Source: Anaerosolibacter carboniphilus
GTDB lineage: Bacteria; Bacillota; Clostridia; Peptostreptococcales; Thermotaleaceae
Direction: 5' to 3'
NCBI RefSeq assembly: GCF_014205875.1
Contig: NZ_JACHEN010000021.1
Span: 1 to 64,000, forward strand
Length of the DNA: 64,000 nucleotides
A program made the translations under genes and the position numbers. Below, piece by piece: positions 8,674-16,887 of the stretch. Each line of letters begins with the position of its first letter. Position 1 is the first letter of the stretch. The notes beneath the pieces were generated by a model. That model was not told the DNA's origin. It saw only the letters and a list, made by a program, of their open reading frames with translations, and did no database searches.

Positions 8674-8962
8674 AAGGTGCAGCAGGTTACGCAGGGGACT
8701 ATACTCAAAAATCATTGTTAGAAATGAGGAATGTAGAATGGATGATCTAAATATAGCACAAGAGACCTTGAAGCTAGTCATTGAAGTTGCTCGAGAACAT
8801 CTAGAGAAATTGATTGAAAAGAAGGATGGCGATCTTTTACATCCTGATATTATCAGCTTAAGTCAATTTCTTGATCGCCTTTTGTCGGAGTACCAAAAAC
8901 TAAGAAATAACTAAGAGCCACTCAGTACCTAAATTCGTATAGTCCTGCTGCTGCACCTTTTT
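8674..8962. repeat. Inverted flanking repeats around the Spo0E-like gene
   Basis: Copy A (8674-8704, plus strand) reads AAGGTGCAGCAG then CAGGGGACTATAC after a 6-nt insertion; copy B (8937-8962) is its inverse, reading on the minus strand AAGGTGCAGCAGCAGGACTATAC, with a T-run on the plus strand. In an RNA covering the small gene these arms could pair into one long stem enclosing it. Confidence 0.55.
8738..8914 (+). CDS. Spo0E-like sporulation regulatory protein (aspartyl-phosphate phosphatase)
   Basis: 58 aa, all helical. It carries the family signature near its C-terminus, HPDIISLSQFLDRLLSEYQ: the S-x-x-L-D core of the Spo0E/YnzD/YisI phosphatases, preceded by a first helix with regularly spaced leucines. 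These proteins remove phosphate from Spo0A~P and so delay sporulation. GAGGA lies 7 nt before ATG 8738. The gene is monocistronic and enclosed by inverted repeats, which is unusual. Confidence 0.8.
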   Translation: MDDLNIAQETLKLVIEVAREHLEKLIEKKDGDLLHPDIISLSQFLDRLLSEYQKLRNN

Positions 8963-9190
8963 TTCCGCCATCAAAAGGAGCTCTATCGAGCTCCCTCGTC
9001 ATATAATATACTTTGAATACATTTTTCTCAAATTGATCGATGATTTTTTCTGCTTCTGCTTACCCTTTTTTCTCCAGTTTTCTTAATCAAATTTACTTTT
9101 TGTTGCTATTTCCCTTTGCCTTCTCGAACAACTATCTATACCCGTGATTACTGTGCTCTCTTGTCTAAGATTTTTATTTTTGTCCTCCAT
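8922..9190 (-). pseudogene. Possible decayed small gene (unknown family)
   Basis: Two minus-strand open pieces look coding but lie in different frames. The first, 9190-9083, starts with ATG behind AGGTGAT and gives 35 residues. The second, about 9057-8922, gives some 45 residues ending with a natural-looking KGAAAGLYEFRY tail before TGA. A frame break and stop separate them. Either a degraded gene of about 85-90 codons or chance; I do not recognise the product. Confidence 0.3.
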
Positions 9191-9298
9191 AGAATCACCT
9201 CGTCATTATTATAGGGCATCTAAAAAAATATATACATATGGGGATACTTTTAAAATCATGGTACAATATAATGACTAGAATCTAAAGGAGGGCTTCCA

Positions 9299-9817
9299 TT
9301 GGAAAAAGGATATATCCATGTTTATACAGGAGATGGCAAAGGCAAAACCACGGCAGCTTTTGGCCTTGCCGTCAGAGCAGCAGGCGCTGGTAAAAAGATA
9401 TTCATAGGGCAATTCGTGAAGTCCATGGAATATAGCGAGCTAAAGGCCATGACATTGCTAAAGGATTATGTAGATATTGAACTATTGGGTTATGGATGCT
9501 TTATCACAAAGGATCCTGATCCACAGGATATAGCCGCAGCCAAAGCCGGTCTCGATAAAATCAGGAGGATTTTTCAAAGTAACCAGTACCAAGTAGTAAT
9601 TCTAGACGAAATCACGATTGCACTCTTTTATCATCTTCTTTCCTTAGAAGAAGTCTTGTCCCTCATGGATGCAAAGCCCTATGAAATAGAGCTTATTCTG
9701 ACTGGTCGTTATGCCCCAGCAGAAATGCTGGAGCGCGCAGATCTTGTCACAGAAATGAAAGAAATAAAGCACTATTATACCCAAGGTGTATTGAGTAGAG
9801 AGGGAATAGATCGCTAA
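9299..9817 (+). CDS. cobO: Cob(I)alamin adenosyltransferase, CobA/CobO/BtuR type
   Basis: 172 aa. Starts at TTG 9299, the only candidate with a well placed RBS (AAAGGAGGG, 7 nt). The P-loop variant GDGKGKTT near the N-terminus followed by GLAVRAAGAGKK, and the VILDEI Walker-B-like strand, are the hallmarks of the CobA/BtuR family, which transfers the adenosyl group of ATP to cob(I)alamin. Length fits the family. Together with CblT/CblS at 53.5-54.7 kb it points to corrinoid salvage. TATAAT at 9267-9272 could be its -10 box. Confidence 0.93.
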   Translation: MEKGYIHVYTGDGKGKTTAAFGLAVRAAGAGKKIFIGQFVKSMEYSELKAMTLLKDYVDIELLGYGCFITKDPDPQDIAAAKAGLDKIRRIFQSNQYQVVILDEITIALFYHLLSLEEVLSLMDAKPYEIELILTGRYAPAEMLERADLVTEMKEIKHYYTQGVLSREGIDR

Positions 9818-9838
9818 TCCCCTCTCTTTTATTTTGTT
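9797..9838 (+). terminator. Terminator overlapping the end of cobO
   Basis: AGAGAGGG (9797-9804) pairs with CCCTCTCT (9820-9827), followed by TTTTATTTTG. The left arm is inside the last codons of the gene. Confidence 0.75.
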
Positions 9839-9841
9839 TCG

Positions 9842-10861
9842 TTACGTAATAATACCATACTTAGGAAGCAACTCATTCTTAACAAAGAACTTATGCATCG
9901 TTAAAGCATCGTGGAAGTATTTCCAGTCTGAATGGCTAAAGCCTTCTTTCTTATCATACTTCATATTTGATTTATCTAAGACCGTTACAGCCTTTTGAAA
10001 CCATTCCCGTTCATCATATTTAACCGCTGCCTGAAATCCAAAATATCCTTCTGCCAATTTTCTCTCCCATGTTTTTATTCGTTCTTGTTGAGTACCTCTC
10101 ATGGCAAAGACATATCTCAGCCTGTCTTCTATCCTTTTCCAAGGTTTTAAGTCATCCTTGAAAATATGAGGGATTTGCTCTCTTACTTCTTTCGATAGAA
10201 ACTCATAAATATGGCGTCCTGCATCCATGAATCTAGACAAATTATCAATTCTGATAGATCCTTCTCTCTTATAGGGTTTGTAGCTCCATATCAAATAGGG
10301 TTCATCTGGACAAGTAAACGCCTGGGCATGCCCTATGGGAGGGAGCAGTTCAGAAAAAATGTTTGCTCCAAACTCTTCCAATAGGCTATACTTACGGTTT
10401 TCAGGTTTTAAACCTTCCACTTCGTTATTATATTTTCTTAATCCACTAAAATTCTGGTGGGCCCAAGTATCTGCATACATGTGCAATGCAATTCCCAAAC
10501 GATGTAAACCATAGGGCTTTTCTAATGTATTGAGGGTATCTCGCAACACTTCTTTCGCCGTCTTACTATTCTGCCTGCAGCAGATCTGCTCAAAAAAATC
10601 ATCCCCCTCCACCCCAGGCAGGAAATGAAAAGGCATCAAAATCTCATAAGCCACTTCTTTTTTAAATACCCCTAGATCCAAAATTTTATGGGCAGACATT
10701 TGTTGTTGAAAACGCCCACCACTCTCAAAAATCAATTCATGGCTATAGATCGCATCATCGGTATGCTGAGAAGCATAGGCAATGATACTACTTTCCTCAG
10801 GCTTTATTCCAGCCGCACGGCATAGCACATACACGCCATAATAGTGAAAGTCGATCTGCAT
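9842..10861 (-). CDS. DUF6765-like protein, phospholipase-C-like histidine pattern
   Basis: 339 aa soluble protein. It opens with a DFHYYGVYVLCRAAG segment, followed by ASQHTDDA and later LHMYADTWAHQNFSG; the repeated His/Asp residues in helices recall zinc-dependent phospholipase C/S1-P1 nuclease folds and match what I know of the DUF6765 family. Function is not established. No signal peptide, so cytoplasmic. RBS AAGGAGGTGG before ATG 10861. Stands alone, convergent with cobO. Confidence 0.7.
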   Translation of the reverse strand: MQIDFHYYGVYVLCRAAGIKPEESSIIAYASQHTDDAIYSHELIFESGGRFQQQMSAHKILDLGVFKKEVAYEILMPFHFLPGVEGDDFFEQICCRQNSKTAKEVLRDTLNTLEKPYGLHRLGIALHMYADTWAHQNFSGLRKYNNEVEGLKPENRKYSLLEEFGANIFSELLPPIGHAQAFTCPDEPYLIWSYKPYKREGSIRIDNLSRFMDAGRHIYEFLSKEVREQIPHIFKDDLKPWKRIEDRLRYVFAMRGTQQERIKTWERKLAEGYFGFQAAVKYDEREWFQKAVTVLDKSNMKYDKKEGFSHSDWKYFHDALTMHKFFVKNELLPKYGIIT

Positions 10862-11024
10862 GATATCTCCACCTCCTTAATGCCTTCAATGCTCTAAATA
10901 ATAAACATCCTCTTATGAATATTCTATGGTGGTGTTTAGGAATCGGTACTATCTTTTATGCTGACGCTCTACGTTCTATCTTCTGTTCACGTTTCAAATC
11001 TTTCTCTTCTATATCTGGCATAAA

Positions 11025-11053
11025 AAAAGGAAGAAATCTTAGATTCCTTCCTC
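11025..11053 (-). terminator. Terminator of the 112-aa membrane protein gene
   Basis: On the minus strand GGAAGGAATC and GATTTCTTCC form a 10-bp stem (one G-T pair) with a 3-nt loop, followed by seven T. The stem overlaps the final codons of the gene. Confidence 0.8.
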
Positions 11054-11377
11054 ATGGTTTGTTTCATTTAACTGTCTTTCTATAAATTCCTGACGACACT
11101 GCCAGCTGCAAAAAAAATGTGCCATCCCCTCTTCAGTGGCAATTTGATATGCCTTTCTCCGGGGAATTTCTTTGTTACAGCAGAAGCTTGTAACCATCTC
11201 AATAGGTTCTTCCAAGTCCTCTTTTGCTGCTTCTATTTCTTCATTGACAGCAGCCTGAGACTTTCTTCTTTGCGTTGCAGAAGCTGCCTTTTTCATGACT
11301 CCCATTCCGATCCATACAATTCTTTGAATAAAAATATATATCAAAATGATCCATAGAATTTCTAATACATTATTCAT
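11039..11377 (-). CDS. Small membrane-anchored protein with TRASH-like zinc motif
   Basis: 112 aa. An N-terminal transmembrane helix (residues about 4-26), a charged linker, then a cysteine pattern CC-N-K-E-I-P...FFCSWQCRQEF. This C-x(n)-C-x3-C arrangement with aromatic residues resembles TRASH/MYM-type metal-binding modules found in metal sensors and trafficking proteins. Function unknown; a metal-binding role at the inner membrane face is inference. A weak RBS AAAGGATG precedes ATG 11377; a terminator closes the gene. Confidence 0.65.
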   Translation of the reverse strand: MNNVLEILWIILIYIFIQRIVWIGMGVMKKAASATQRRKSQAAVNEEIEAAKEDLEEPIEMVTSFCCNKEIPRRKAYQIATEEGMAHFFCSWQCRQEFIERQLNETNHEEGI

Positions 11378-11432
11378 ATATCATCATCCTTTTTTTCCAA
11401 GACTATAATCTAGAGACAACTTTTTGATCAGC

Positions 11433-12119
11433 TCACTTTTGAATCTTAAACTTTTCGAAATATCCTTTTATTTTCTTTCCAATTTCCTCTAGCACCTCTG
11501 GGTCATATGGATGAAATTGATTTGTTCCAGCCAATACTGTATTCCCATCCTTAAAATTTTGTATAGAATAACGCTTACTAGGGTTTATATAAGCTGCAAT
11601 CTCTAATATATCCTCTTCTGTGTGGAGTTCTTTGCAGACAGTAGTTCTAAATTCATAATCTATATTTGAGCGCCTTATCATATCGATACTAGTTTTAATA
11701 TGCTCTATATCCACTTTTGTTCCCGTCACCAGTTCATATTTGTGAAAGGGTCCTTTGATATCCATTGCGATGTAATCCAATAATTTTTCATTAAATAGAG
11801 TTGTTAAAACATCTGGATTTGTACCATTGGTATCTAGCTTCACCAAAAACCCTTGGTCCTTGATTTTCTTAATAAACTCCTGTAAATCCTTATGTATAGT
11901 AGGCTCTCCACCAGAGATGCATACAGCATCTATAAAGGGTTTTCTTTTTTTCAAGAAAGAAAACACCTCATCTTCATCAATATTCTTTCCATTCCATGTC
12001 ACGATATGTCCATTGTGACAATAGCCACATCTAAAATTACAGGATGCAACGAAATACATGGTACAGATTTTATCTGGATAATCAATAAAAGATGTTTTTT
12101 CATGCCCTGCAATATACAT
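11433..12119 (-). CDS. nrdG: Anaerobic ribonucleotide reductase activating protein (radical SAM)
   Basis: 228 aa radical SAM enzyme of the NrdG2 type. The AdoMet cluster motif CNFRCGYC (Cx3Cx2C) lies near residue 28, and the SAM-binding SGGEPT is present. It would install the glycyl radical on NrdD, which lies 16 kb away at 27.9 kb; unlike in most genomes the two are not adjacent, so a related pyruvate formate-lyase-type activase role cannot be excluded. RBS AAGGGGAG before ATG 12119. Confidence 0.8.
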   Translation of the reverse strand: MYIAGHEKTSFIDYPDKICTMYFVASCNFRCGYCHNGHIVTWNGKNIDEDEVFSFLKKRKPFIDAVCISGGEPTIHKDLQEFIKKIKDQGFLVKLDTNGTNPDVLTTLFNEKLLDYIAMDIKGPFHKYELVTGTKVDIEHIKTSIDMIRRSNIDYEFRTTVCKELHTEEDILEIAAYINPSKRYSIQNFKDGNTVLAGTNQFHPYDPEVLEEIGKKIKGYFEKFKIQK

Positions 12120-12296
12120 TTTCGGCTCCCCTTTTTACTCCTTTTTCATAATCCTTCGCTATTTCCATCTAAAAATCCTTACTATGCAAATTTAAAATCT
12201 CTCTTCCTATACTATCATACCCATATCATACAATACAAAGAAAGAAATATCGGATAGGAGGATAATGCTGATTATTGACATTTCCCATCCATTTTA

Positions 12297-12484
12297 TGCG
12301 GGTTGCCCAATGCGCAACCTCTACGTTATTTGACGCACCATTCAATAAAAGCAACTTGGTTCGTAAATATCATGCAGAACCGTTATTGGATCTTATCATT
12401 TAATAAAACCATATGCATAGTTCCAAATAAATAACCATCTTTTCTTGATCTGCTGTAGGGTTGGACGACCCTGTCCAACCGTTA
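12297..12484. repeat. Two half-units of a GTAG-hairpin repeat family
   Basis: Left unit 12297-12325 reads GCGGGTTGCccaatGCGCAACCTCTACG; right unit 12454-12484 starts GTAGGGTTGGAC and folds back through GTCCAACC. Both belong to the same family as 15842-15906 and 54778-54857: a GTAGGG (or CCCTAC) edge next to a GC-rich hairpin. Here the GTAG edges face inward. The surrounding 12120-12646 has no intact gene. Confidence 0.6.
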
Positions 12485-12520
12485 TCACTACATCGTATTT
12501 TACTACATCTGCGGTACAAC

Positions 12521-12646
12521 TTATTCAAAATAAATTTTACCTTTTTCATGGTATTTGCTATCATGATGGATGAAAAAATGCTTGCAGATCCACCGCAGTT
12601 TATTCACCTTAGCTTTAGCCTCTAACACTTCTTGTATCTCCCTATC
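12521..12646 (-). pseudogene. Nudix hydrolase remnant
   Basis: Immediately after the stop codon of the sugar-isomerase gene, in the same frame, about 41 codons read REIQEVL...RWICKHFFIHHDSKYHE and then stop. This matches the end of the Nudix box (RE-x-x-E-E-L) plus the following W-x-x-E-N-F-F-x-x-x-G-x-x-F-H-E segment of common clostridial Nudix proteins. No start, no catalytic glutamate pair, no C-terminus: a fragment. Confidence 0.55.
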
Positions 12647-13429
12647 TTACTTGAATATTTCATATGTTCTTTCATATGCGACCTTTAAAAATTCCTCTGG
12701 AGAAAGTCCTGTAAATTGCTTTGAAAACTCATTGGTAATTTCCAGGGATATTGCTCCTGAATATTCAAGGGCGAATAGCTTTTCTGAAACCATCTCCCAA
12801 TTTACAGTTCCTTCACCAGGGATTCTATGCTGGTCCGCTGACCCATCATTATCATGTAAATGTAAAGCCATAAGTCTATCTCCGTAATTGCTTAGGAAAT
12901 CTTTATCTTGTGAATAGCAGTTTTCATGCCCACTATCATAACAAAAACCTAGGCACTTCGATTGAATATTTGAGAAGATAAAATCAAGATGTTTAGGCCT
13001 TTTCAAATTTTCGAGGGCAATATTTACGTTTTTTCTTTCAGCAAATTCAATGATGTCTTTGAACCGATCTATCCCTATTTGACTTGGAGCTGGTGGTGTC
13101 TCTCCATCCATGACATGAAGTACCGCTGTCGGTATATGATGTGCTGCACAATCTGTAATACAACTTTTATAGAATTTCACCATGTCCAATCCATTGATTC
13201 CATCTATCCAGATATCGTTTACTTTTTCATAGGGTAGATGTACATTCTCAACAGCTAACCCTAATCGCCTTGCCATATCAGGCAGCACTGCCTTCTCTCC
13301 ATCAATCTCTATAAATTCATCGCCCCACCAGAGCATCACATGATCGAATCCTGCTTCTTTGATCAACTTAAATCTTTCAAAGTTCTGTATAGGATAGCCA
13401 AACCAGTAATAAATGCCCATCCTTTTCAT
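12647..13429 (-). CDS. Sugar phosphate isomerase/epimerase family protein (TIM barrel)
   Basis: 260 aa from ATG 13429 (preceded by GGGGTGAT); a frame 22 codons longer has no RBS. The AP-endonuclease-2/xylose-isomerase-like TIM barrel is shown by the strands ending in metal ligands: LENLKRP (Glu), CYDSGHEN (Asp, His), LHLHDN (His, Asp) and SLEITNE (Glu). Such enzymes isomerise or epimerise sugars or hydroxypyruvate; the substrate cannot be read from the sequence. Monocistronic. Confidence 0.82.
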   Translation of the reverse strand: MKRMGIYYWFGYPIQNFERFKLIKEAGFDHVMLWWGDEFIEIDGEKAVLPDMARRLGLAVENVHLPYEKVNDIWIDGINGLDMVKFYKSCITDCAAHHIPTAVLHVMDGETPPAPSQIGIDRFKDIIEFAERKNVNIALENLKRPKHLDFIFSNIQSKCLGFCYDSGHENCYSQDKDFLSNYGDRLMALHLHDNDGSADQHRIPGEGTVNWEMVSEKLFALEYSGAISLEITNEFSKQFTGLSPEEFLKVAYERTYEIFK

Positions 13430-13775
13430 CAGATCACCCCATCTAAATACCAGTACTATGCTCGCATCCATTAAAAGCGACTGCATTTTATGCATATCAT
13501 TTTCAAGTCTTTTTCATGTATTATAACTAGAATAATATCCCACTACTTTAAAATAACAAAAACAAGCAATACTGTCTCGGACTCATTATATCATAGTCTA
13601 GAAATTTATTACATTTATACTCCAAATGCTCATAGACTGCCATTGGAAGACTTTGTCACCTCTTGATTTATCTGTCTTTTATGCTAGGATAAGATTAAAG
13701 GAGTTAATGGAAATATTTTGTAACAGAATCTACAGTCTAAGTATCATACTGGATTCTTAAAGGGGAGATGTTGCA
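13430..13775. other. Divergent intergenic region, no gene
   Basis: Lies between the divergently read sugar-isomerase and PhzF genes. AT-rich; it must hold both promoters but I cannot mark clear boxes. No repeats or RNA structures recognised. Confidence 0.5.
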
Positions 13776-14618
13776 ATGAGAAAATATCTATTAAAGAAAT
13801 TTAGAATTTATCACGTTGATGCTTTCACTACGGAGGCTCTTACTGGCAATCCTGCTGCTGTTTGTATTCTAGAGGAGTCTATTCCCGATGAGTCAATGCA
13901 GGCAATCGCCTTTGAAATGAACGTATCTGAAACAGCTTTTGTGATACCGAAGACACACCTGCCTATCGATCAGCGTAATGTTTTTTCATTGCGATGGTTT
14001 ACACCGATGAAGGAAGTTCCTTTATGCGGACATGCGACCCTTGCATCCTCTGTGGTATTGTTTGATGACCTCTCCATCCCCTATGATGAAATCACTTATG
14101 AAACGAAAAGTGGTCCCTTGGTCGCTAAAAAAGATCCTCTTGGCATCGCTCTAGATTTCCCTTTGGATAAGCCCATAGAAGCAAAATTTCCACACAAAAA
14201 TGAAATCCTGCAATCTATGGGCATTATAGACTATCAGAATATTTTTATAGGTCAAAAGACAAAAAAACTGGTGATTCATTTACATAGTGCCCATGAAGTT
14301 CGCTCTTTGAATCCAAATTTTGAAAAAATGAAGAACATCCCTGTAGAAGATATAAAAGGAGTAGGTGTTACCGCTGGCGCAGATGCCTCCAACTATGACT
14401 GTATAACAAGATACTTCAATCCTTGGGCAGGTGTTAACGAAGATCCAGTAACAGGATCAGTCCATACCTTATTAGGATACTACTGGGCAGAGCTTCTCGA
14501 TAAGAAGGTAATCTATGCTTATCAAGCTTCCCAACGAGGAGGAGAAATAATACTAAGATTGAAAGAAAATATGAGAATAGAACTCATAGGCAAAGCTGTT
14601 ATTGTAGATCGTTACTAA
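13776..14618 (+). CDS. PhzF family phenazine-biosynthesis-like isomerase
   Basis: 280 aa, the usual length of this diaminopimelate-epimerase-like fold. Diagnostic segments: DAFTTEALTGNPAAV at the N-terminus, NVSETAF containing the catalytic Glu, CGHAT, and GVNEDPVTGS. PhzF proteins isomerise or hydrolyse small acids and occur far beyond phenazine producers; no phenazine genes are nearby, so the substrate is unknown. RBS GGGGAG before ATG 13776. Confidence 0.9.
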   Translation: MRKYLLKKFRIYHVDAFTTEALTGNPAAVCILEESIPDESMQAIAFEMNVSETAFVIPKTHLPIDQRNVFSLRWFTPMKEVPLCGHATLASSVVLFDDLSIPYDEITYETKSGPLVAKKDPLGIALDFPLDKPIEAKFPHKNEILQSMGIIDYQNIFIGQKTKKLVIHLHSAHEVRSLNPNFEKMKNIPVEDIKGVGVTAGADASNYDCITRYFNPWAGVNEDPVTGSVHTLLGYYWAELLDKKVIYAYQASQRGGEIILRLKENMRIELIGKAVIVDRY

Positions 14619-14627
14619 ACATTGCTC

Positions 14628-15101
14628 TCAAATTGACTTCCAGAACGCTGCTTTAAACTTCGAAAAACCTAATTTCTCAAAAAACTTGTGGGCACCCTGA
14701 TTGAACATCCATGAACCTAGCTCAATTCGGTCTGCCTCTAAATCTTTTGCATATTCTTCTACCTTTTCCATCAGCATACGCCCCACCCCTATATTTCTAT
14801 AGGCAGATGATACAACCATCTGATCAATGTACATAACACGTTGTTCAAATTTAAATGGATTTTCCGGAACACAGTGTATCACTGCACAGATGTAACCAGC
14901 TGGATCTCCTGTATCTGAAAAAGTAATAAATATAAGACCGTTTAGTTGATCAATCATTTTCTCGAAAAAAGCTTCTAACGCTGATAGATCCACTGGGTAT
15001 TTAAATAGATGGGGATGTGCCTCGGCGTGGATTTTCTGGACAGTATCGTTTAACGACACAACAGTAGGTAAATCTGATTTTGTAGCTTTTCGTATTTCCA
15101 T
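14628..15101 (-). CDS. GNAT family N-acetyltransferase
   Basis: 157 aa single GNAT domain. The acetyl-CoA loop is visible as SAYRNIGVGRMLM after strand IDQMVV, and a C-terminal GSWMFNQGAHKFFEKLGF is typical. Acceptor unknown. RBS AGGGAGGA precedes ATG 15101. Convergent with the PhzF gene, with only 9 nt between the stops. Confidence 0.88.
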   Translation of the reverse strand: MEIRKATKSDLPTVVSLNDTVQKIHAEAHPHLFKYPVDLSALEAFFEKMIDQLNGLIFITFSDTGDPAGYICAVIHCVPENPFKFEQRVMYIDQMVVSSAYRNIGVGRMLMEKVEEYAKDLEADRIELGSWMFNQGAHKFFEKLGFSKFKAAFWKSI

Positions 15102-15163
15102 TACAAGTTTCCTCCCTTTATTCTGCCTTTGCTTTTCAAGGATGTCTTGAATCTACCCTTCCT

Positions 15164-15727
15164 TTAAATCCTTAAGGCTTTCATTTTAGACACTATTTTC
15201 TTATAGACCTTCTGCATATGGGGTTCATTGGTATATGTATCGATTTCAGCTATGGGAATCCATTTCACGCCGCTGTTTTCATCGATTTTAACAATTAGTG
15301 ATTCCTCTTCATCAGCCTCCACCAAATAGGCCACTGACAAATGGAGATGGGACGACACGTATGCTCCTCTCTTTACATGACCTAACACTGGCAAGATATC
15401 CAGAGAGATGATCTCCGTAGCCACAGGATGAATATTTTTTACACCTGTTTCTTCCTGAGCTTCCCGAATGGCAACTGCTAACAGATCCATCTCCCCATCA
15501 GCATGTCCACCGGTCCACGCCCATGCATTGTATATATTATGATGTATCATCAGTACGCTGTCTCTCATCTTATTCACGATAAATCCTGAACTTGTGATAT
15601 GGGCTATTTTATTCTCTCTGGTTAGAATATTATCAAATTGTTTTATACAGTCTAGTATAATTGCTTTGTCCTTCTCTTCCTGTTCATTACAAGGAGTATA
15701 TCTCTTTATTTCTGTAATCCAGTCCAT
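15164..15727 (-). CDS. Nudix hydrolase
   Basis: 187 aa from ATG 15727, which has GGAGG 6 nt upstream; a longer frame (to 15883) only runs into the repeat element. Nudix box GGHADGEMDLLAVAIREAQEETGV is complete in its key residues (G-x5-E-x7-R-E-x2-E-E-x-G) at about 84-106. Hydrolyses a nucleoside-diphosphate-linked compound; substrate not predictable. Same strand as the GNAT gene 62 nt downstream. Confidence 0.88.
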   Translation of the reverse strand: MDWITEIKRYTPCNEQEEKDKAIILDCIKQFDNILTRENKIAHITSSGFIVNKMRDSVLMIHHNIYNAWAWTGGHADGEMDLLAVAIREAQEETGVKNIHPVATEIISLDILPVLGHVKRGAYVSSHLHLSVAYLVEADEEESLIVKIDENSGVKWIPIAEIDTYTNEPHMQKVYKKIVSKMKALRI

Positions 15728-15841
15728 ATTTACCTCCGTGTTTATAATATGAATTTGTGCAATATACCACTTGAACATCATAAATGAAGGATGCGACACA
15801 ATCGGGTGGGAAAATTCCATCCTTCTAATGTGTATAGACTC

Positions 15842-15906
15842 GTAGGGGCGATCATTGATCGCCCGATGATTGCCATCATTCACGGGCGAACACTGTTCGC
15901 CCCTAC
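15842..15906. repeat. GTAG...CTAC hairpin repeat, complete unit
   Basis: 65 nt bounded by GTAGGGGCG and CGCCCCTAC. It contains two hairpins back to back, GGGCGATCattGATCGCCC and GGGCGAACactGTTCGCCC, separated by a short spacer. Family members occur at 12297-12484 and 54778-54857. Lies in the 5' region of the Nudix gene, upstream of its start. Confidence 0.75.
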
Positions 15907-15991
15907 AGGTGTGATCGAAATTCTAAGATCAACACTATTTCATACTATTCTACAAATATACCCTAACATTAAAAACAAATCTAAACCCACA

Positions 15992-16720
15992 CTAGATTTC
16001 AATATTGATCACTTTTTTATAAGCTTTAAAACCTAATTTTTCATACAGTTTCATTGCTCCCGTATTCTCACTATCTACAAACAACATTAGCTTATGATCT
16101 CCAAAATCCCGAAGAACAGAGTTTAATAAGCCTGTTCCAATGCCCTGCTGACGTAGGCCAGGTATTACATAAAAGCTGGATATCATGGCTAAGTTCGGGT
16201 CCACCTTTTCGATACAAATGGTTGCGATAACTTCCCCTTCTTTATACACACATAGCCATTCCATATTATCTGGTTCGAATTCTATAAATTCTTTGTCGTA
16301 TCTTTCTTTAAATCTTCTCGCCATCTCATACCATTCCATCTTATCTATCCGCCTATATTCGATAAATCCCTCATTGATAGGCTGATTTTCAGATGTGTAC
16401 ACCATAATCAAATTGTATGTAACCGATCCTTTAGGAATCTTGCTATCAAATTCTATAAGTTTTTCTTCTGCAAAGGCCACTTCCAACTCATAAAGATTAT
16501 ACTCTCCATACAGTCTATCAAACCATTTGCTACAGAATACGCTATTACCTCTTAAAGTGGCTCCTTTTTCTGTTTCCCAGATAGCAACAATACCATCGAT
16601 ATGGTGATTCTCATCATACGAAATTTCATATCGAAAATCCCTAATGCTATGGACCATACCTCGAATCATATATACATTTTCGTATTCATTCTTTTTCAGA
16701 TAATCCAACATCCCTTGCAT
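15992..16720 (-). CDS. GNAT family N-acetyltransferase with N-terminal extension
   Basis: 242 aa from ATG 16720, chosen for the GGGGGA 8 nt upstream; a longer frame begins at 16789. Two lobes: residues about 1-110 form a degenerate GNAT-like half, residues about 120-242 a canonical FR47-type GNAT domain with SFYVIPGLRQQGIGTGLL and a terminal GAMKLYEKLGFKAYKK. Acceptor unknown. Confidence 0.85.
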   Translation of the reverse strand: MQGMLDYLKKNEYENVYMIRGMVHSIRDFRYEISYDENHHIDGIVAIWETEKGATLRGNSVFCSKWFDRLYGEYNLYELEVAFAEEKLIEFDSKIPKGSVTYNLIMVYTSENQPINEGFIEYRRIDKMEWYEMARRFKERYDKEFIEFEPDNMEWLCVYKEGEVIATICIEKVDPNLAMISSFYVIPGLRQQGIGTGLLNSVLRDFGDHKLMLFVDSENTGAMKLYEKLGFKAYKKVINIEI

Positions 16721-16816
16721 TAGAACAATCCCCCTGTTCCATATTCTTCCTGATATTGTCCTAATTATAACACACCATGATTTTTTCAAAAAGAATGCGT
16801 TCTGTCATTCACTCAT

Positions 16817-16860
16817 AAAAGGCCAGGGCTTACGCATCTGCATAATCCCTGGCCTTTATA
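16817..16860 (-). terminator. Terminator after the three-repeat protein gene
   Basis: GGCCAGGG (16821-16828) pairs with CCCTGGCC (16847-16854), flanked by AAAA and TTTATA, so it can act in both directions. Confidence 0.75.
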
Positions 16861-16887
16861 TATTCGTTATCTATATTTCTTGTCTTC

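Noticed and set aside
12260..12332. Short ORF behind an AGGAGG at 12257-12262
   Set aside because: Only 22 codons, RBS spacing too tight, and it runs through a repeat unit.
13776..14618. Phenazine biosynthesis
   Set aside because: PhzF homologs are widespread; no other phz genes are present.
15728..15883. N-terminal extension of the Nudix protein by 52 residues
   Set aside because: The extension runs into the GTAG repeat and lacks an RBS; ATG 15727 has GGAGG in the right place.
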